DNA from: Sipunculus nudus
Taxonomy: Eukaryota > Annelida > Sipuncula > Golfingiida > Sipunculidae
Direction: 5' to 3'
Assembly: GCA_026874595.1 (NCBI GenBank)
Contig: CM049318.1
Coordinates: 48,278,456 to 48,342,455, forward strand
Length of the DNA: 64,000 nt
Part shown: piece by piece, positions 38,641-50,168 of the stretch
How positions within the stretch are numbered: position 1 is the stretch's first letter
How the letters are laid out: each line of letters opens with the position of its first letter
Translations under genes and position numbers: made by a program
The notes under the pieces: generated by a model
Seen by the model: the letters and a program-made list of their open reading frames with translations, nothing else
What the model was told of the DNA's origin: nothing
Database searches by the model: none

Positions 38641-38896
38641 CAGAAGAACACATCCAGGCTCTACAATGTCAGATCATTCCTGCCTCTCAGTGCCAGAACA
38701 CATCCAGGCTCTACAATGTCAGATCATTTCTGCCTCTCAGTGCCAGAACACATCCAGGCTCTACAATGTCAGATCATTCCTGCCTCTCAGTGCCAGAACA
38801 CATCCAGGCTCTACAATGTCAGATCATTCCTGCCTCACAGTGCCAGAACACATCCACGCTCTACAATGTCAGATCATTCCTGCCTCTCAGTGCCAG
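38641..38896 (+). repeat. 50-bp tandem array, five copies
   Basis: The unit is CAGAACACATCCAGGCTCTA, CAATGTCAGATCATTCCTGC, CTCTCAGTGC. Units differ at only one or two bases. Long open frames here come from the repeat. Confidence 0.95.
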
Positions 38897-41800
38897 GTGT
38901 ATACTGCCAGGTCTCAAGTTTCACAGACACAGAACATTATATACTGACAAAGAAAATCTGTCTCATGTACACCATTTTTGTTTCACTTTATTCCCTTCCT
39001 GTTTCTTTCTCTTTCCATTTCTTGTCTTAATAAATCGCTTTCAATCAGCAAATTAAATGTTTATTTTTTTATTTTACTCAACATGATCACAACACTCTTT
39101 ACATAAGTTAGGTCTTAAAACTATCCTACAATGCACATACACCCATTGTGTTGTCAGTGGCTGGAGCCTCCCTTTGAGCATGCAGCCAGAGAAGAGATTT
39201 ATCAAAAAGATATAAGGTATATGCAGGTCTAATAATTTACTTGTTTCTTTTATAGCTCACAGAGAGAAACATGGTCTGTCTAGTTTTACAGGTAACAATC
39301 TAGGTTGTTTTTGTGAAAAATATAAAACTGATGTACATCTGATGTACAGTGAACGGTCTTGCAAAGTAATGTCGCCAGAAATCTGTGAAGAGGAACAGGC
39401 TTTAGAAAGCATCGTCCTCAACTTATGAATTTAAGAGATGGCAAAACTGCCACTGCCAATTTTGTCCTAGGTTTTGATTATTTTTTTTCATCACTCAGCT
39501 TACAGCTGAGTGATGTGTTTTCTACACTGAATAACCAATTGTTTTTCTTCCATCGTGTTTGTTTTTAACCTTTTTTTCCCAAATGATGTACTTTCTTTGT
39601 ACAAAATGAATATTATATGTAATTATATGATTAATATTTGTAACACCAATATGCCTATGAATCTAGAATTTTCAGCTGCGTGTCTCAGAGTTAATTATTT
39701 TTCAGACAAGTGAGTTTTCAGATTGAGACTTGATTTATATTATACAACTAAGAATGACAAGGAGATAAAAGATTACAAACTTTATATAAATCCTCAAACC
39801 AAAGTCATCAAAATATGCATTGACAAACATACATCTCTTTTTTTATGTTTAATTGAAAGAACAAAGATTTCCTAATGGCAAAAATGCTTCTTGTACATGT
39901 TACCATGATCTGGTCAGAAGCAGAAAATGTTAACAGTTGTCAAGGTGAATAAAAACTGAAAAAAACAGGCCAGAAACTTAATTTTAATAGATAATATAAT
40001 AAACCACCTGCTTTGACCTCACAAATAATATGCAATGAAGACCAAGCCTTGAATGGTGATGGTTTAAATAAATAAATTAGTTAATTGCTCACCTTTCAAG
40101 AATTACAGGTAATCACTACATGAGGAATTACAATCAGAGATGGAAATAACACGTACCTATAGGTCGAGAGAATTAATTCAAATGAAAACTGCCAGTCACA
40201 AGATTGTGTTATATAGGTAATATCAAATATACATTTTCTGTGTGATCATGGTAGGTGTAGACCAGAAAAGGTTAAAGGTCAACAGAAAAAACTGTCAGGT
40301 CTCTGATCAACGTGTCATGAACAATAAACAGCCAAAAGAGAAGGTTGTGACATTTATCTTACAAGAAACATTTATTGACAAGCTGTATTCTGCTTTATGA
40401 TAACAGAGACCTGATACCAATCAATATTATAAGCAATATACAGTACAATGCCATTATATTTCTGGCTTGTTCATGACCTGAATATAAATAAATATCTTCA
40501 AGATCAGTTAAATATGTTTTCAGGTTATTGTGCTCGACACTATTCAATGACAGACAGATGGACAGACAGACAGAGGATCTTTATTTCTCTTTTTAAGTAG
40601 GTTATATCTTCAACCAAGTCAGTGTAAAAACATCAAATTCAAAAGGGCCCAAGGTAAAAATAGGTAAAGTGAAAATGGTTGAGTAAAAAAAGTTTATTAG
40701 GTTACAATGGTTGAGGTAAAAATGAGGAAAGTAAAAATGGGGTTGAGCACGATTAGAGTTATATGATAAAGTCATAAATCTTAATTGTGAGCTCTGACCT
40801 GCTTTAAATTTTGCCAAGAATGGATTCCAGTGAGACACTTTATCATAAAGCATAGTGGGTTTCATCCAAATACATATATTTCCTGCTGCAGGTAATCACA
40901 GTGACACCATTTGGAGTCTTGTGACATGTAACCATATTAATGCACTGATTTTGCTGACAATAAAATTCAGGTTCACAGGCCACAAGGTGACAATATATAG
41001 CTTTAATGCGTATGGTCAGGTATTTAGGACAGTAGTTTACATTTACATCAACCTGACAGTCAATGAAGGTCAATTAAGCTGGGTCATCATGCTCATAACT
41101 GAGGTTAATGTCTACAAAGGATGAGATCCAACACAATTAGATCAATGATTGAGAGAAAACCCTTAGAAGAAAGAGCAACATGAGATGCAGCAACAGAGCG
41201 AACATGCTGAAAATTAAATGAATATACCTGTAACAATCTGTTATCTCAGCAAAATCAAAACATCAGTGTCTGAATGATGTGTTAACAGCAGGAATCCGGA
41301 GCAATAACACATCCCTGAACTTATTTCTGCATCACGGATATCCTTCGTACCTCACTGAACCAAACTGACATAATTACCCATCAGGCACCACTGGTCACAG
41401 CTAACTTTGTGTGAACACCAGGTCACTCAATGAACTTATTCCCTCGTAAAATCATACACTGCAGCTATATGGTTAAGTTGACATCAATTCTTCTTGACAT
41501 ATCTGATGAACAGACCCATACAGTTGACATGAAGGTCCTCCATGCATCACATGTTGTCACCTTGAGCTGGTGGTGAACACTTGCTTCTTTGTGAAAAGGC
41601 TATTTCTCTTAATTTAATATTCAGCGACACAACAACCTGGTGTAAATATATCTGGTGTCATATTTCAAAAGCAAACACTGGGGGTCTTTACCACAAGACA
41701 GTTCACATCCAGATATCATCAGCTCACAGGAATGATGTGTTTATTAAGTGACAAATACAAGTACATATATTCTTAGACTCTCAACACTGTAAATAGTTGA

Positions 41801-42041
41801 TGATAAAGAGTATTAAGTGATCAAACTTTCTTTCGAGATCTGTTTTCACAAAGAAATTAAAGGAAGGAAAATGGATAAATTGGTCAATAACAAAAGAATA
41901 CTGGATATGAAAAAAATTATGTTACACTTACTGTTACAGTGACCTATTTTTTTGCATGGATGGAGATCAATGTTACTGGCTGGGTGTGAATAATGTCATA
42001 TTTATAGTGCTCACATCATGAAATGTTATAAAATATATATA
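38897..42041. other. Intron sequence with one perfect hairpin
   Basis: Mostly unremarkable AT-rich intron. CATCACTCAGCT-TAC-AGCTGAGTGATG (39489-39515) is a perfect 12-bp stem with a 3-base loop, similar in wording to the AGCTCAGCTGA ends of core-repeat elements. A short GACAGACAGA tract is at 40550-40575. Confidence 0.5.
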
Positions 42042-44043
42042 TGTCAAGGCCCAGATCGCGATCTGGACGGATCTTAGATCTGTCCAGCCCAAATTGCGAT
42101 CGCAGTTCAGGCCGGCCCAAACTGCGATCGCAATCCAGGCTGGCCAGATCTTAGATCTGTCCAGCCTAGATTGCGATTGCAGTTTAGTCCGGCCCAGACT
42201 GCGATCCTTCTTTCTTGCTTCAGGATTGCAATCTGGTCTGGACAGATCTAAGATCAGTCCAGCCGAGATTGCGATCCTAAACTTGACCAGCCCATATTGC
42301 GATCCATGCTTTTACGATCACAGGAGTGAAACATTGGTTGTTTTACCAACTCATTTGGTATTGCATTGTACCATTTTCCCATAATAAATACAATTATAAT
42401 ACAGAAAGGCAATTTACACTCCTTCATATCACAGGAGTGAAACATGGGATGTTTCACCAACTCATTTAGTATTGCATGGTTGTTGAAAAAAGGTAACAAG
42501 GAAACCATGGGTTTTATATGCTCACAAAATATGATTTGAAAGAGGAGGTAGCAAGTGCAGGTTTTGTGTGGTAATATAAGCTGCATTATGAGCTGATGGT
42601 GTTTAACTCAAGTTATGTAAGATTATGATAATATCCTTGGAGACAGGGAAGAGGATTGATGTCATTTATATTATATACAGTTGGAATGGTGTGCTGTTTT
42701 CACATAGGTTTTGACTTGGCCATATAACTTTATCTCCATTGCAGTTGAATTATTTGAAAAAAAACCTGTCCATTATCAGTCATGGTAATTCTGATTTTTA
42801 CAAATGAGAACTTTTATTTAATAATTACTGGTTATTCCTACCCAAGAATAAAACTTAAATAATATAACTATTTATTATAAATTAATAACAAATATTGTGT
42901 CAAATATAATTTAAATTAAAAATAATAACAGCATCATATGAAAAGATCTTTTAATAATATAACTGAAATAAATGATTATTAAAATAATATTATAGAATAT
43001 ATTCATGAATACATTCATGATTACAAATTGAAAGTTTTTGCATTTGTATTCAAATACTTTCATTTATACCTGTATTCCTATTTTTATGCATGAAATTATG
43101 GAGTACATATATTCATATTCGCATTCAAATATTTTTGCAAAGTATTCTTATCATGTCTGGTATTTATTCAGTTTCAGCAAACAAAGTTCTTGAGAATCCA
43201 GAATTTACAAATTTCACAAATTGATCATAAGTATGATCATAATGATCATAAGTACCTGGTTTTATGGCTTTAATTTATATTTAAACATAAAACTATTATA
43301 TTCACTTTGGACTACTTTCACAGCAATCTAAGCACTAGACATAGCAAAGGTCTTATGACAATTATCAACATTACAGAAATCTTAACAAGAACTTGTCTAA
43401 GATCTGATTTTTTATCATATTTAAAAATTTTTATTTAGAAAAATGTAAAAAATTTAAAAGAAATCTCAGCTATGAAACCATTTTAAGAATAAAAAATAAC
43501 TCAAGCATAAGAACACCCTATAAATTGTACAAGGAGAAAACTAGAGATGGGCAAGTTTAATTTTATTAACATAAATTAAGGAACCAGCAATACAGATTTT
43601 GATTTTTTACATAGTCTTGTGACAGCTGATACAGCCATGAGTCTTAATATTATTAGTGAAACATATTGACATATTTAATCAGTACTTGTCTGAGTAAAAT
43701 TTTAAAATTTTGACATATTTTACTTTTTTAAATTTTAAAATAACTATAAATTAACAAGCTGAAACACTTGGATCGCATGGATCGCAATATGGGCTGGTCA
43801 AGTTTAGGATCGCAATCTTGACTGGACAGATCTTAGATCTGTCCAGTCCAGACTGCGATCCTGAAGCAAGAAAGACAAGATCGCAATCCTGGCCGGACTA
43901 AACTGCGATCGCAATATAGGCTGGACAGATCTAAGATCTGGCCAGCCTGGATTGCGATCGCAGTTTGGGCCGCCCTGAACTGCGATCGCAATTTGGGCTG
44001 GACAGATCTAAGATCCGTCCAGATCGCAATCTGGGCCTTGACA
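42042..44043. mobile_element. Foldback element, GATCGCAATC word type, 2.0 kb
   Basis: Ends TGTCAAGGCCCAGATCGCGA at the left and, inverted, TGTCAAGGCCCAGATTGCGA at the right. The arms run 42042-42310 and 43775-44043 and contain alternating GATTGCGATCGCAGTT, GGCTGGCCAGATC and TAGATCTGTCCAGCC words, many palindromic on their own. The interior of about 1.46 kb is AT-rich with no transposase. Confidence 0.85.
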
Positions 44044-45130
44044 TATACATTTGTACTATTGTACTAAGGATGTCCACACAGGTGATGGTGATATTCCTAT
44101 GACTGCATGCAAAATGTGTCATACAATGTTATGGGAACCTGACACAAAACTGACACCCTGTCCAAGAAATCACAGAGACTGAATCAGGATGATGCAACAA
44201 GATCCCGTGGAATTTGAAAGATTAAACATTTATATTTCTGGAACAACTCTGGGTGCTACTGAACTCTTTGTTGTCTTCTACTGCAACCCTTCTGTCTTCA
44301 TGGACAAAGCTGATGATGGTTTTTAACATTCTTTCAGGAATAATGATAAGCCATCTGATCTATGATAACAAGACTTCCTGAACAGCAGACACAACACAAA
44401 CCTAGCACTTCTCTGATATCCTTGACCATGTTAAATACTGAAGTGGAACCTGTCTGAAACACCACCTGTCTTATAAGACCATGCACCTGTCTATTAAATC
44501 CACACTTAAGTGAACCAACATCATTCACTCTGCTTCTATCTGACCTGTCTTAGACCACCTATGGAATAATACTTCTGTCAGTCCCACATGTGGTCTTATT
44601 ACACAGATGTCATTGTATATATTACAGATGCATCAATCTGAGAAACAGATATAAGTTATAAGAAATGCACTGCAATAATCTTTTTTGAAAACCATTGTTT
44701 CATATAAAACAGGAATGATTTGGTTATCAAATAAACCTATGACCTTCTTGTCCAATAAGCATAAAATACCAGTCAGCTGAGCTAAAAATGATGGAAGAAA
44801 TTTCTATATATATGTTGTTAATGAAGAAAATAATCCATAAAAAGAAATTTCAAAATATCACCCCTTAGTCCTCAATCAGACATTGTGACAAATGTTAGAA
44901 TATTCAGCAGCATCATTACTCACACTGTGCTTCTTCCTGGTATGACCTACAGCAAATAATTGCTTTACAGCTTTCATTTTTACCCTTGCTGGTTCATCAG
45001 TCACAGCAGCTTTGAGGTCTCTCCCCTCAGCAACCCTAAACACAAATAACCAACACTGCTGCTGCCCTGGCAGGAGAATAAAGTCCAGTGAGTGTACAGC
45101 GCTGGATTTACCAAGGTCATGTTCACTCAC
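44044..45130. other. Intron next to the CR1 exon
   Basis: 44440-44560 holds 'ggaacctgtctgaaacaccacctgt' and 'ctgtctattaaatcc' words. These are diverged matches to 33858-33910 within the 1.3-kb duplicate (CAACCTGTCTGAACGACCAC, GGCTATTAAGACCCC), so part of that unit is a dispersed repeat. 'cagtcagctgagctaaaaat' near 44775 resembles a core-repeat element 3' end. Confidence 0.4.
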
Positions 45131-45235
45131 CTGTTCACGGTCATCAGCAACGTCATTGAGTAGGTCATCCGGGTCCAGTATACCACCATCATTACAGGTT
45201 TTTAGGTTATGGACAGCCACCCAGTAGTCTGCAGG
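45131..45235 (-). CDS. PARD3: PARD3-like exon, CR1 N-terminal oligomerisation domain (partial)
   Basis: First recognisable exon of a Par-3 polarity scaffold, 35 codons, phase 0 at both ends. On the minus strand the acceptor reads tttatctgttacag and the donor CAG|gtgagt. The peptide PADYWVAVHNL then GGILDPDDLLNDVADDREQ matches the second half of the Par-3 CR1 domain, where vertebrate PARD3 has YW-x-Q-VH...GGILDLDDILCDVADD. CR1 is known to drive self-association and cortical clustering of Par-3. The upstream part of CR1, including the initiator methionine, was not found between 45236 and 64000. The next coding exon is about 27 kb away at 18101. Open frame continues past both splice sites (45253-44876), but the similarity stops exactly at them, so those ends are intron. 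Confidence 0.93.
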
Positions 45236-45635
45236 CTGTAACAGATAAACCACATTAAGATGTTTATTATATTATTAAAGTTTATTTACAGAAAGATCAC
45301 AGTCTCATGTTATTACCTATCACTGTAAGTGGTAGGAATCAGTTGTTAAACCATGTTCAATGACTGAAGATAAGAAACAACCAACAATCAATTATTAATC
45401 GACATTACCATGAAATATAATGAACAGAATTAGACCTAAAATATTGACTGGGTAAATTCCATCCAACTTGTACATCACACTGAGAGTTCAAGGTTATTGG
45501 CTGGGTTGTTGACACTAATACTCACTGCAGAAGGTTAAGTTTTAATGCTGTACACTGTTTTGTCCCCAGTCTTTCTTGTACCTCCGGCAGAATACGAATA
45601 TTTTAACAGGATAATATGACTTTTTTTTATGTACA

Positions 45636-46310
45636 TGTCAAGGCCCAGATCCCAATTTGGAGTAATCAGCAATTGGTCCAGACCAAATCCTGATCAGAAT
45701 TCAGTCTGGCCTAAACCCCGATTAGGATTTTGGCTGGACCATTGCTTGACCAGATCCCAATCGGGGATTAGGCCGCATTGAATCCTGATCGGGATTTGGT
45801 CTGGACCAATAGCTGATTGATCTGGACCAATTCATGTTTGGTGCAGACCAAATCCTTATCGGGATTCTGACCAGTCCAAACCCCGAATCAGGATCTGGTC
45901 CAGCCCAAATCCTGCTTCAGACTGTGAGTTGACATAACACTTAATGATGCCTTCAACATATACTTCTGATTAAATGAAGGAAAATTCACCTTAGTTAAGC
46001 CTTATCATAAACTAAAATAATTAAATTCTCTATCTAAAATAAACAAAAAGATTTAATAAATATAAACAGTTTTACATTGATCTGATAATTAAAAACAGCC
46101 AAGAGACATGAAGTAAGCAAGTTGATACAGTTATGCGCCTGATCAGGGAAATGGGTAGCCATAATCTTGAACTCATTACACAGGAAGTAATTTTCTTTGT
46201 TATTAATTGAAGATCAGGATTTAGGCCAATCTGGAATTGGTCCAGACCAGATCCTGGTCAGGATTTGGCCAAATCACTGTTTGGTCCACACTGGGATCTG
46301 GAGCTTGACA
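45636..46310. mobile_element. Foldback element, GATCCTGATC / CTGGTCCAGACC word type
   Basis: The left end is TGTCAAGGCCCAGATCCCAA. The right end, inverted, is TGTCAAGCTCCAGATCCCAG, so the terminal repeat is slightly decayed. The left arm repeats ATTGGTCCAGACCAAATCCT and GATCAGGATTTGG-type words in both orientations to about 45920; the right arm is short (46210-46310). It lies in the intron upstream of the CR1 exon. Confidence 0.7.
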
Positions 46311-47060
46311 TATACATATCTTTTGTGATGAATCATACAAAATGCAATCTTGTTATTCAATTGATAATGAGTAATCATTGATATAATCATTTAACTAACA
46401 CACCATATTACTACTGCTAATGTCACAGTTATAATTTCTTCTACTGTGAATGTTTTCACTTCTCCTCAGTGATAGCGTACTAAAGCTCCCAAAGATGTCA
46501 CAACCAGTGGCTGATATTTTTTGCTAACACATAACGAGGACCATAGTAATGCCCTTGTACTTAATACTGGTAATGAATTATAACAACTTGTTAAAAAAAC
46601 ATTCTTTATTAAAATTAAATAAATTGTTCCATCAAGGCACATTTTTTATGATACCATATACTGATTACACAATCTCCATCTTATTGTCCAATATATGATA
46701 CCCAAGTAATGTGTTTTGCTTTCTGCCCTGAATGCACTGATATTCCATCAAACCACACAGCATGGTGTAAAGGAAATATGTCATCAACTGACATTTAATG
46801 CCTCCATTTCTGCTCCTGGAATCAATCACCACATTCTTTAATTCACCAATAATAAAATATTCTCATTAATCTTGCCCTGGCACCATCTTGGCTCAGTGTT
46901 CTGGTGTTAATTTTATGTACGCAGCATCCATGAATGATCCTCTCATTGTAACCATGTGTCAGCACCTGCATCAGACATAAATCACCGATTAACAGAGAGA
47001 GACTTGAATTTTACGAGCTTGTTTGGGAGACTGTGCAATCTGATGGCCCATAATACACTA
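46311..47060. other. Intron sequence, nothing recognised
   Basis: AT-rich, no repeats or coding signal identified. Confidence 0.4.
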
Positions 47061-47935
47061 CCTACAGAGGTAGCAAGGTGTGTCAGGTGACTGGTGTCTG
47101 CACCGAGAGAGGCAGCAAGGTGTGTCAGGTGACTGGTGTCTGCACAGAGAGAGGCAGCAAGGTGTGTCAGGTGACTGGTGTCTGCACGGAGAGAGGCAGC
47201 AAGGTGTGTCAGGTGACTGGTGTCTGCACAGAGAGAGGCAGCATGGTGTGTCAGGTGACTGGTGTCTGCACGGAGAGAGGCAGCAAGGTGTGTCAGGTGA
47301 CTGGTTGTCTGCACGGAGAGAGGCAGCAAGGTGTGTCAGGTGACTGGTGTCTGCACGGAGAGAGGCAGCAAGGTGTGTCAGGTGACTGGTGTCTGCACAG
47401 AGAGAGGCAGCAAGGTGTGTCAGGTGACTGGTGTCTGCACAGAGAGAGGCAGCAAGGTGTGTCAGGTGACTGGTGTCTGCACAGAGAGAGGCAGCAAGGT
47501 GTGTCAGGTGACTGGTGTCTGCACAGAGAGAGGCAGCAAGGTGTGTCAGGTGACTGGTGTCTGCACAGAGAGAGGCAGCAAGGTGTGTCAGGTGACTGGT
47601 GTCTGCACGGAGAGAGGCAGCAAGGTGTGTCAGGTGACTGGTGTCTGCACGGAGAGAGGCAGCAAGGTGTGTCAGGTGACTGGTGTCTGCACGGAGAGAG
47701 GCAGCAAGGTGTGTCAGGTGACTGGTGTCTGCACGGAGAGAGGCAGCAAGGTGTGTCAGGTGACTGGTGTCTGCACGGAGAGAGGCAGCAAGGTGTGTCA
47801 GGTGACTGGTGTCTGCACGGAGAGAGGCAGCAAGGTGTGTCAGGTGACTGGTGTCTGCTCAGAGAGATACAGCAAGGTGTGTCAAGGTGACTGGTTTCTG
47901 CAGAGAGAGAGGCAGCAAGGTGTGTCAGGTGACTG
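47061..47935 (+). repeat. 42-bp tandem array, about 20 nearly identical copies
   Basis: The unit is TGTCAGGTGACTGGTGTCTG, CACAGAGAGAGGCAGCAAGG, TG. Internal units differ mainly by CACAG versus CACGG; the last two are more diverged. One unit has an extra T (GGTTGTCTG, about 47303), which shifts the frame. The 42-bp length is a multiple of three, so frames stay open on both strands (270 codons on plus). There is no start context, splice evidence or domain, so this is not called a gene. Confidence 0.95.
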
Positions 47936-49680
47936 ATGTCTGCACAGTTTCTCTAAGCATAAATTTAAGCCATATCTAACAGTCATTGTAATCTTAAATA
48001 TATCCTGTAATACAGATTTGTGTGATTCTGCCAAATCTGCTTTACAGTTGTGATCTTGGGAATTACAAGTTGCTTGATCCAGTTTACACTTCTATATTAT
48101 TTTTTTTTTTTTATTTGCAGGACACATTTTAGTTTAACAGCTGCTATTGATCACAAATCATCTATTTAGTTTTGAACAAATAGAGGGTACGTAAGAAATA
48201 TGTATTATTAATTTTTTGTCACTTCCAATACTGCACCAACAGCCTCTATTTAATGAAATTTTGGCCGACTCTAACTAGTATATGTACATCAAATTTGAAA
48301 ATTAAGAAATTAGCGCATCAAACATTTATAAAATTCAGTCAACTTACAGTATTACTATTAAACTATTTTGTTTCAGAAAAAAGATCTTTATCACCTTCTC
48401 AAAGTGACTCTTACATGTTAGACTGCTCCCACCAAATAAAACTTTGGTGAGTTTGTCTGATCAACTTCTAGTGTCAAATACTACCAGTATACACCCCAAA
48501 AGCTTGGGTAATTTGAACCAACTTAAGTTCTTTAATAATACAGATGGGTGAGAAGAAATCCTTCTGTACAAACAGGCAAAGAATTACATGAATTACATTT
48601 CTGTGAAATGTCTTGTCATATAATTACAGGTGTATCAATACATGTATGTATATCCCTGCATGATTTACTACAAACAACCCTCTATTTAATTGATACTGAA
48701 TCTATATAATAATCTGTAGAAATCTATAATGCAATAAATGGTCCTCCAAAGAATCATGGGAATAAACCTATATATTATTACGGGGTGCACATAAAAGCGG
48801 ACCAAACTGTCTCGCTAGAGAAGCTTAATTTTTCTAGCGAAGCGGTTGGTACGCCAGACTTGTACGCCACCGATCGGCCCAGGATTTTCCCCTCATTTAT
48901 CTGTCTTCGTAACAAAATGAAATGATACTGCAATGTAATCCAGACTAAGTATGTTTTATGCCTATCTTTCATGAAATTCTTTAAAGGGGAAAGGGATATT
49001 TGACCTTTTCTTGTAAAATCATGTTAAACTGGCAACAGAGCAAATGAACATTCATATCATCTAGTAAACACTGCATGCTGCAGACAGATGTAATTAAAAT
49101 ATATTTTCTAACAATACATAGCCTGAAATGTTACAGTTATTAATTGAAACCTATGAGACTAAGCATAATTAGGCCCAAGCATAAATAATATTAGAGTAAT
49201 ACAGTTAAGTAGTAAATTTATAATCACTGACCTACTACAGGGTTACGAGGTCGGAGATAAAGGTACCAAATACACTTATCACCATATTATATGCAGACAC
49301 TAACCTAAAAAGCTGTCATCAAAACAATGACACTGACATCAATCATGCCCTTATGAGGCTTTATTAATGAAACAAACCAATGAATGTATCTGTTATCACA
49401 TCAAAATGGCTATCAATGGGAAGCCATTTATTTTCTTTTTCTAAAGCTACACTCAAATGAATGATACTTTTAGTTTATAATTCAGACTCCCCATATTTTG
49501 ATAATCTGTTCTGATGAACTGTATCTTTTATACCTAGCCATACTCAGTTGATATTCTCGTGTTGACACTGCAGTAAAATTGGTTTAGAATACCACCATTT
49601 GAAATGGCATTGCAGATTATACCTAATAACACATCAAACTAAAGGTCTGCAATAAATGGCCTATCGATCACTAGGTAAAG
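47936..49680. other. Intron sequence; small GC-richer hairpin block
   Basis: The block at 48778-48890 is richer in GC than its surroundings and contains the hairpin TCGCTAGA...TCTAGCGA (48812-48840). Nothing else recognised. Confidence 0.4.
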
Positions 49681-49683
49681 TTC

Positions 49684-49746
49684 CCTCCAGCCTGTGTGAG
49701 ACCCCCCCCCCAACCCCAGTCCTGTGTGAGACCCCCCCCCCCCCCA
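49684..49746 (+). repeat. Duplicated CCTGTGTGAGA-poly(C) unit
   Basis: CCTGTGTGAGA followed by 10 C (49702-49711), and again followed by 14 C (49732-49745). Confidence 0.9.
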
Positions 49747-50037
49747 GTTACCTGTTACTGATTAATACCAGAGAATAGGAAATACCTTGAAAATCAGTTA
49801 CAGTGAAAGGTAAATTTTATATCAGTGCAAATCTATCAATTGTGACTGTTGCTCAGTTCTGGAAAATCAGTAGTGTTGAATATCCAGTACAAACCCAGAC
49901 ATAAACAAGTCATTTATCAGGGAAAATAATATGGAGTGTATGACCTAAGAAATTATGTCAAGGTGAAAAATAAATATTACACTAAAATTGGTTACCTACA
50001 AGTGCTTGTAGTACGAGTTAATAGCTGTGTCATCTGC

Positions 50038-50168
50038 GCAAGGTCTAGAATGTTGCAATTCTAGGCAGGCAACAATGTAAGCTGGGTCTAGAATGTTGAA
50101 AGTCTGGGCAGGCAAAGTAAGCTGGGTCTAGTATGTTAAAAGTCTAGGCAGGCAAAAATGTAAGCTGA
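50038..50168 (+). repeat. Short tandem repeat, about 50 bp, three copies
   Basis: Units of GGTCTAGAATGTTGAAAGTC, TAGGCAGGCAAAAATGTAAG, CTGG with small indels. Confidence 0.85.

Noticed and set aside
47078-47936. Repeat protein of 201-270 residues encoded by the 42-bp array
   Set aside because: Several frames on both strands are open only because the unit is 42 bp and lacks stops. There is no splice context, no domain and no flanking coding signal.
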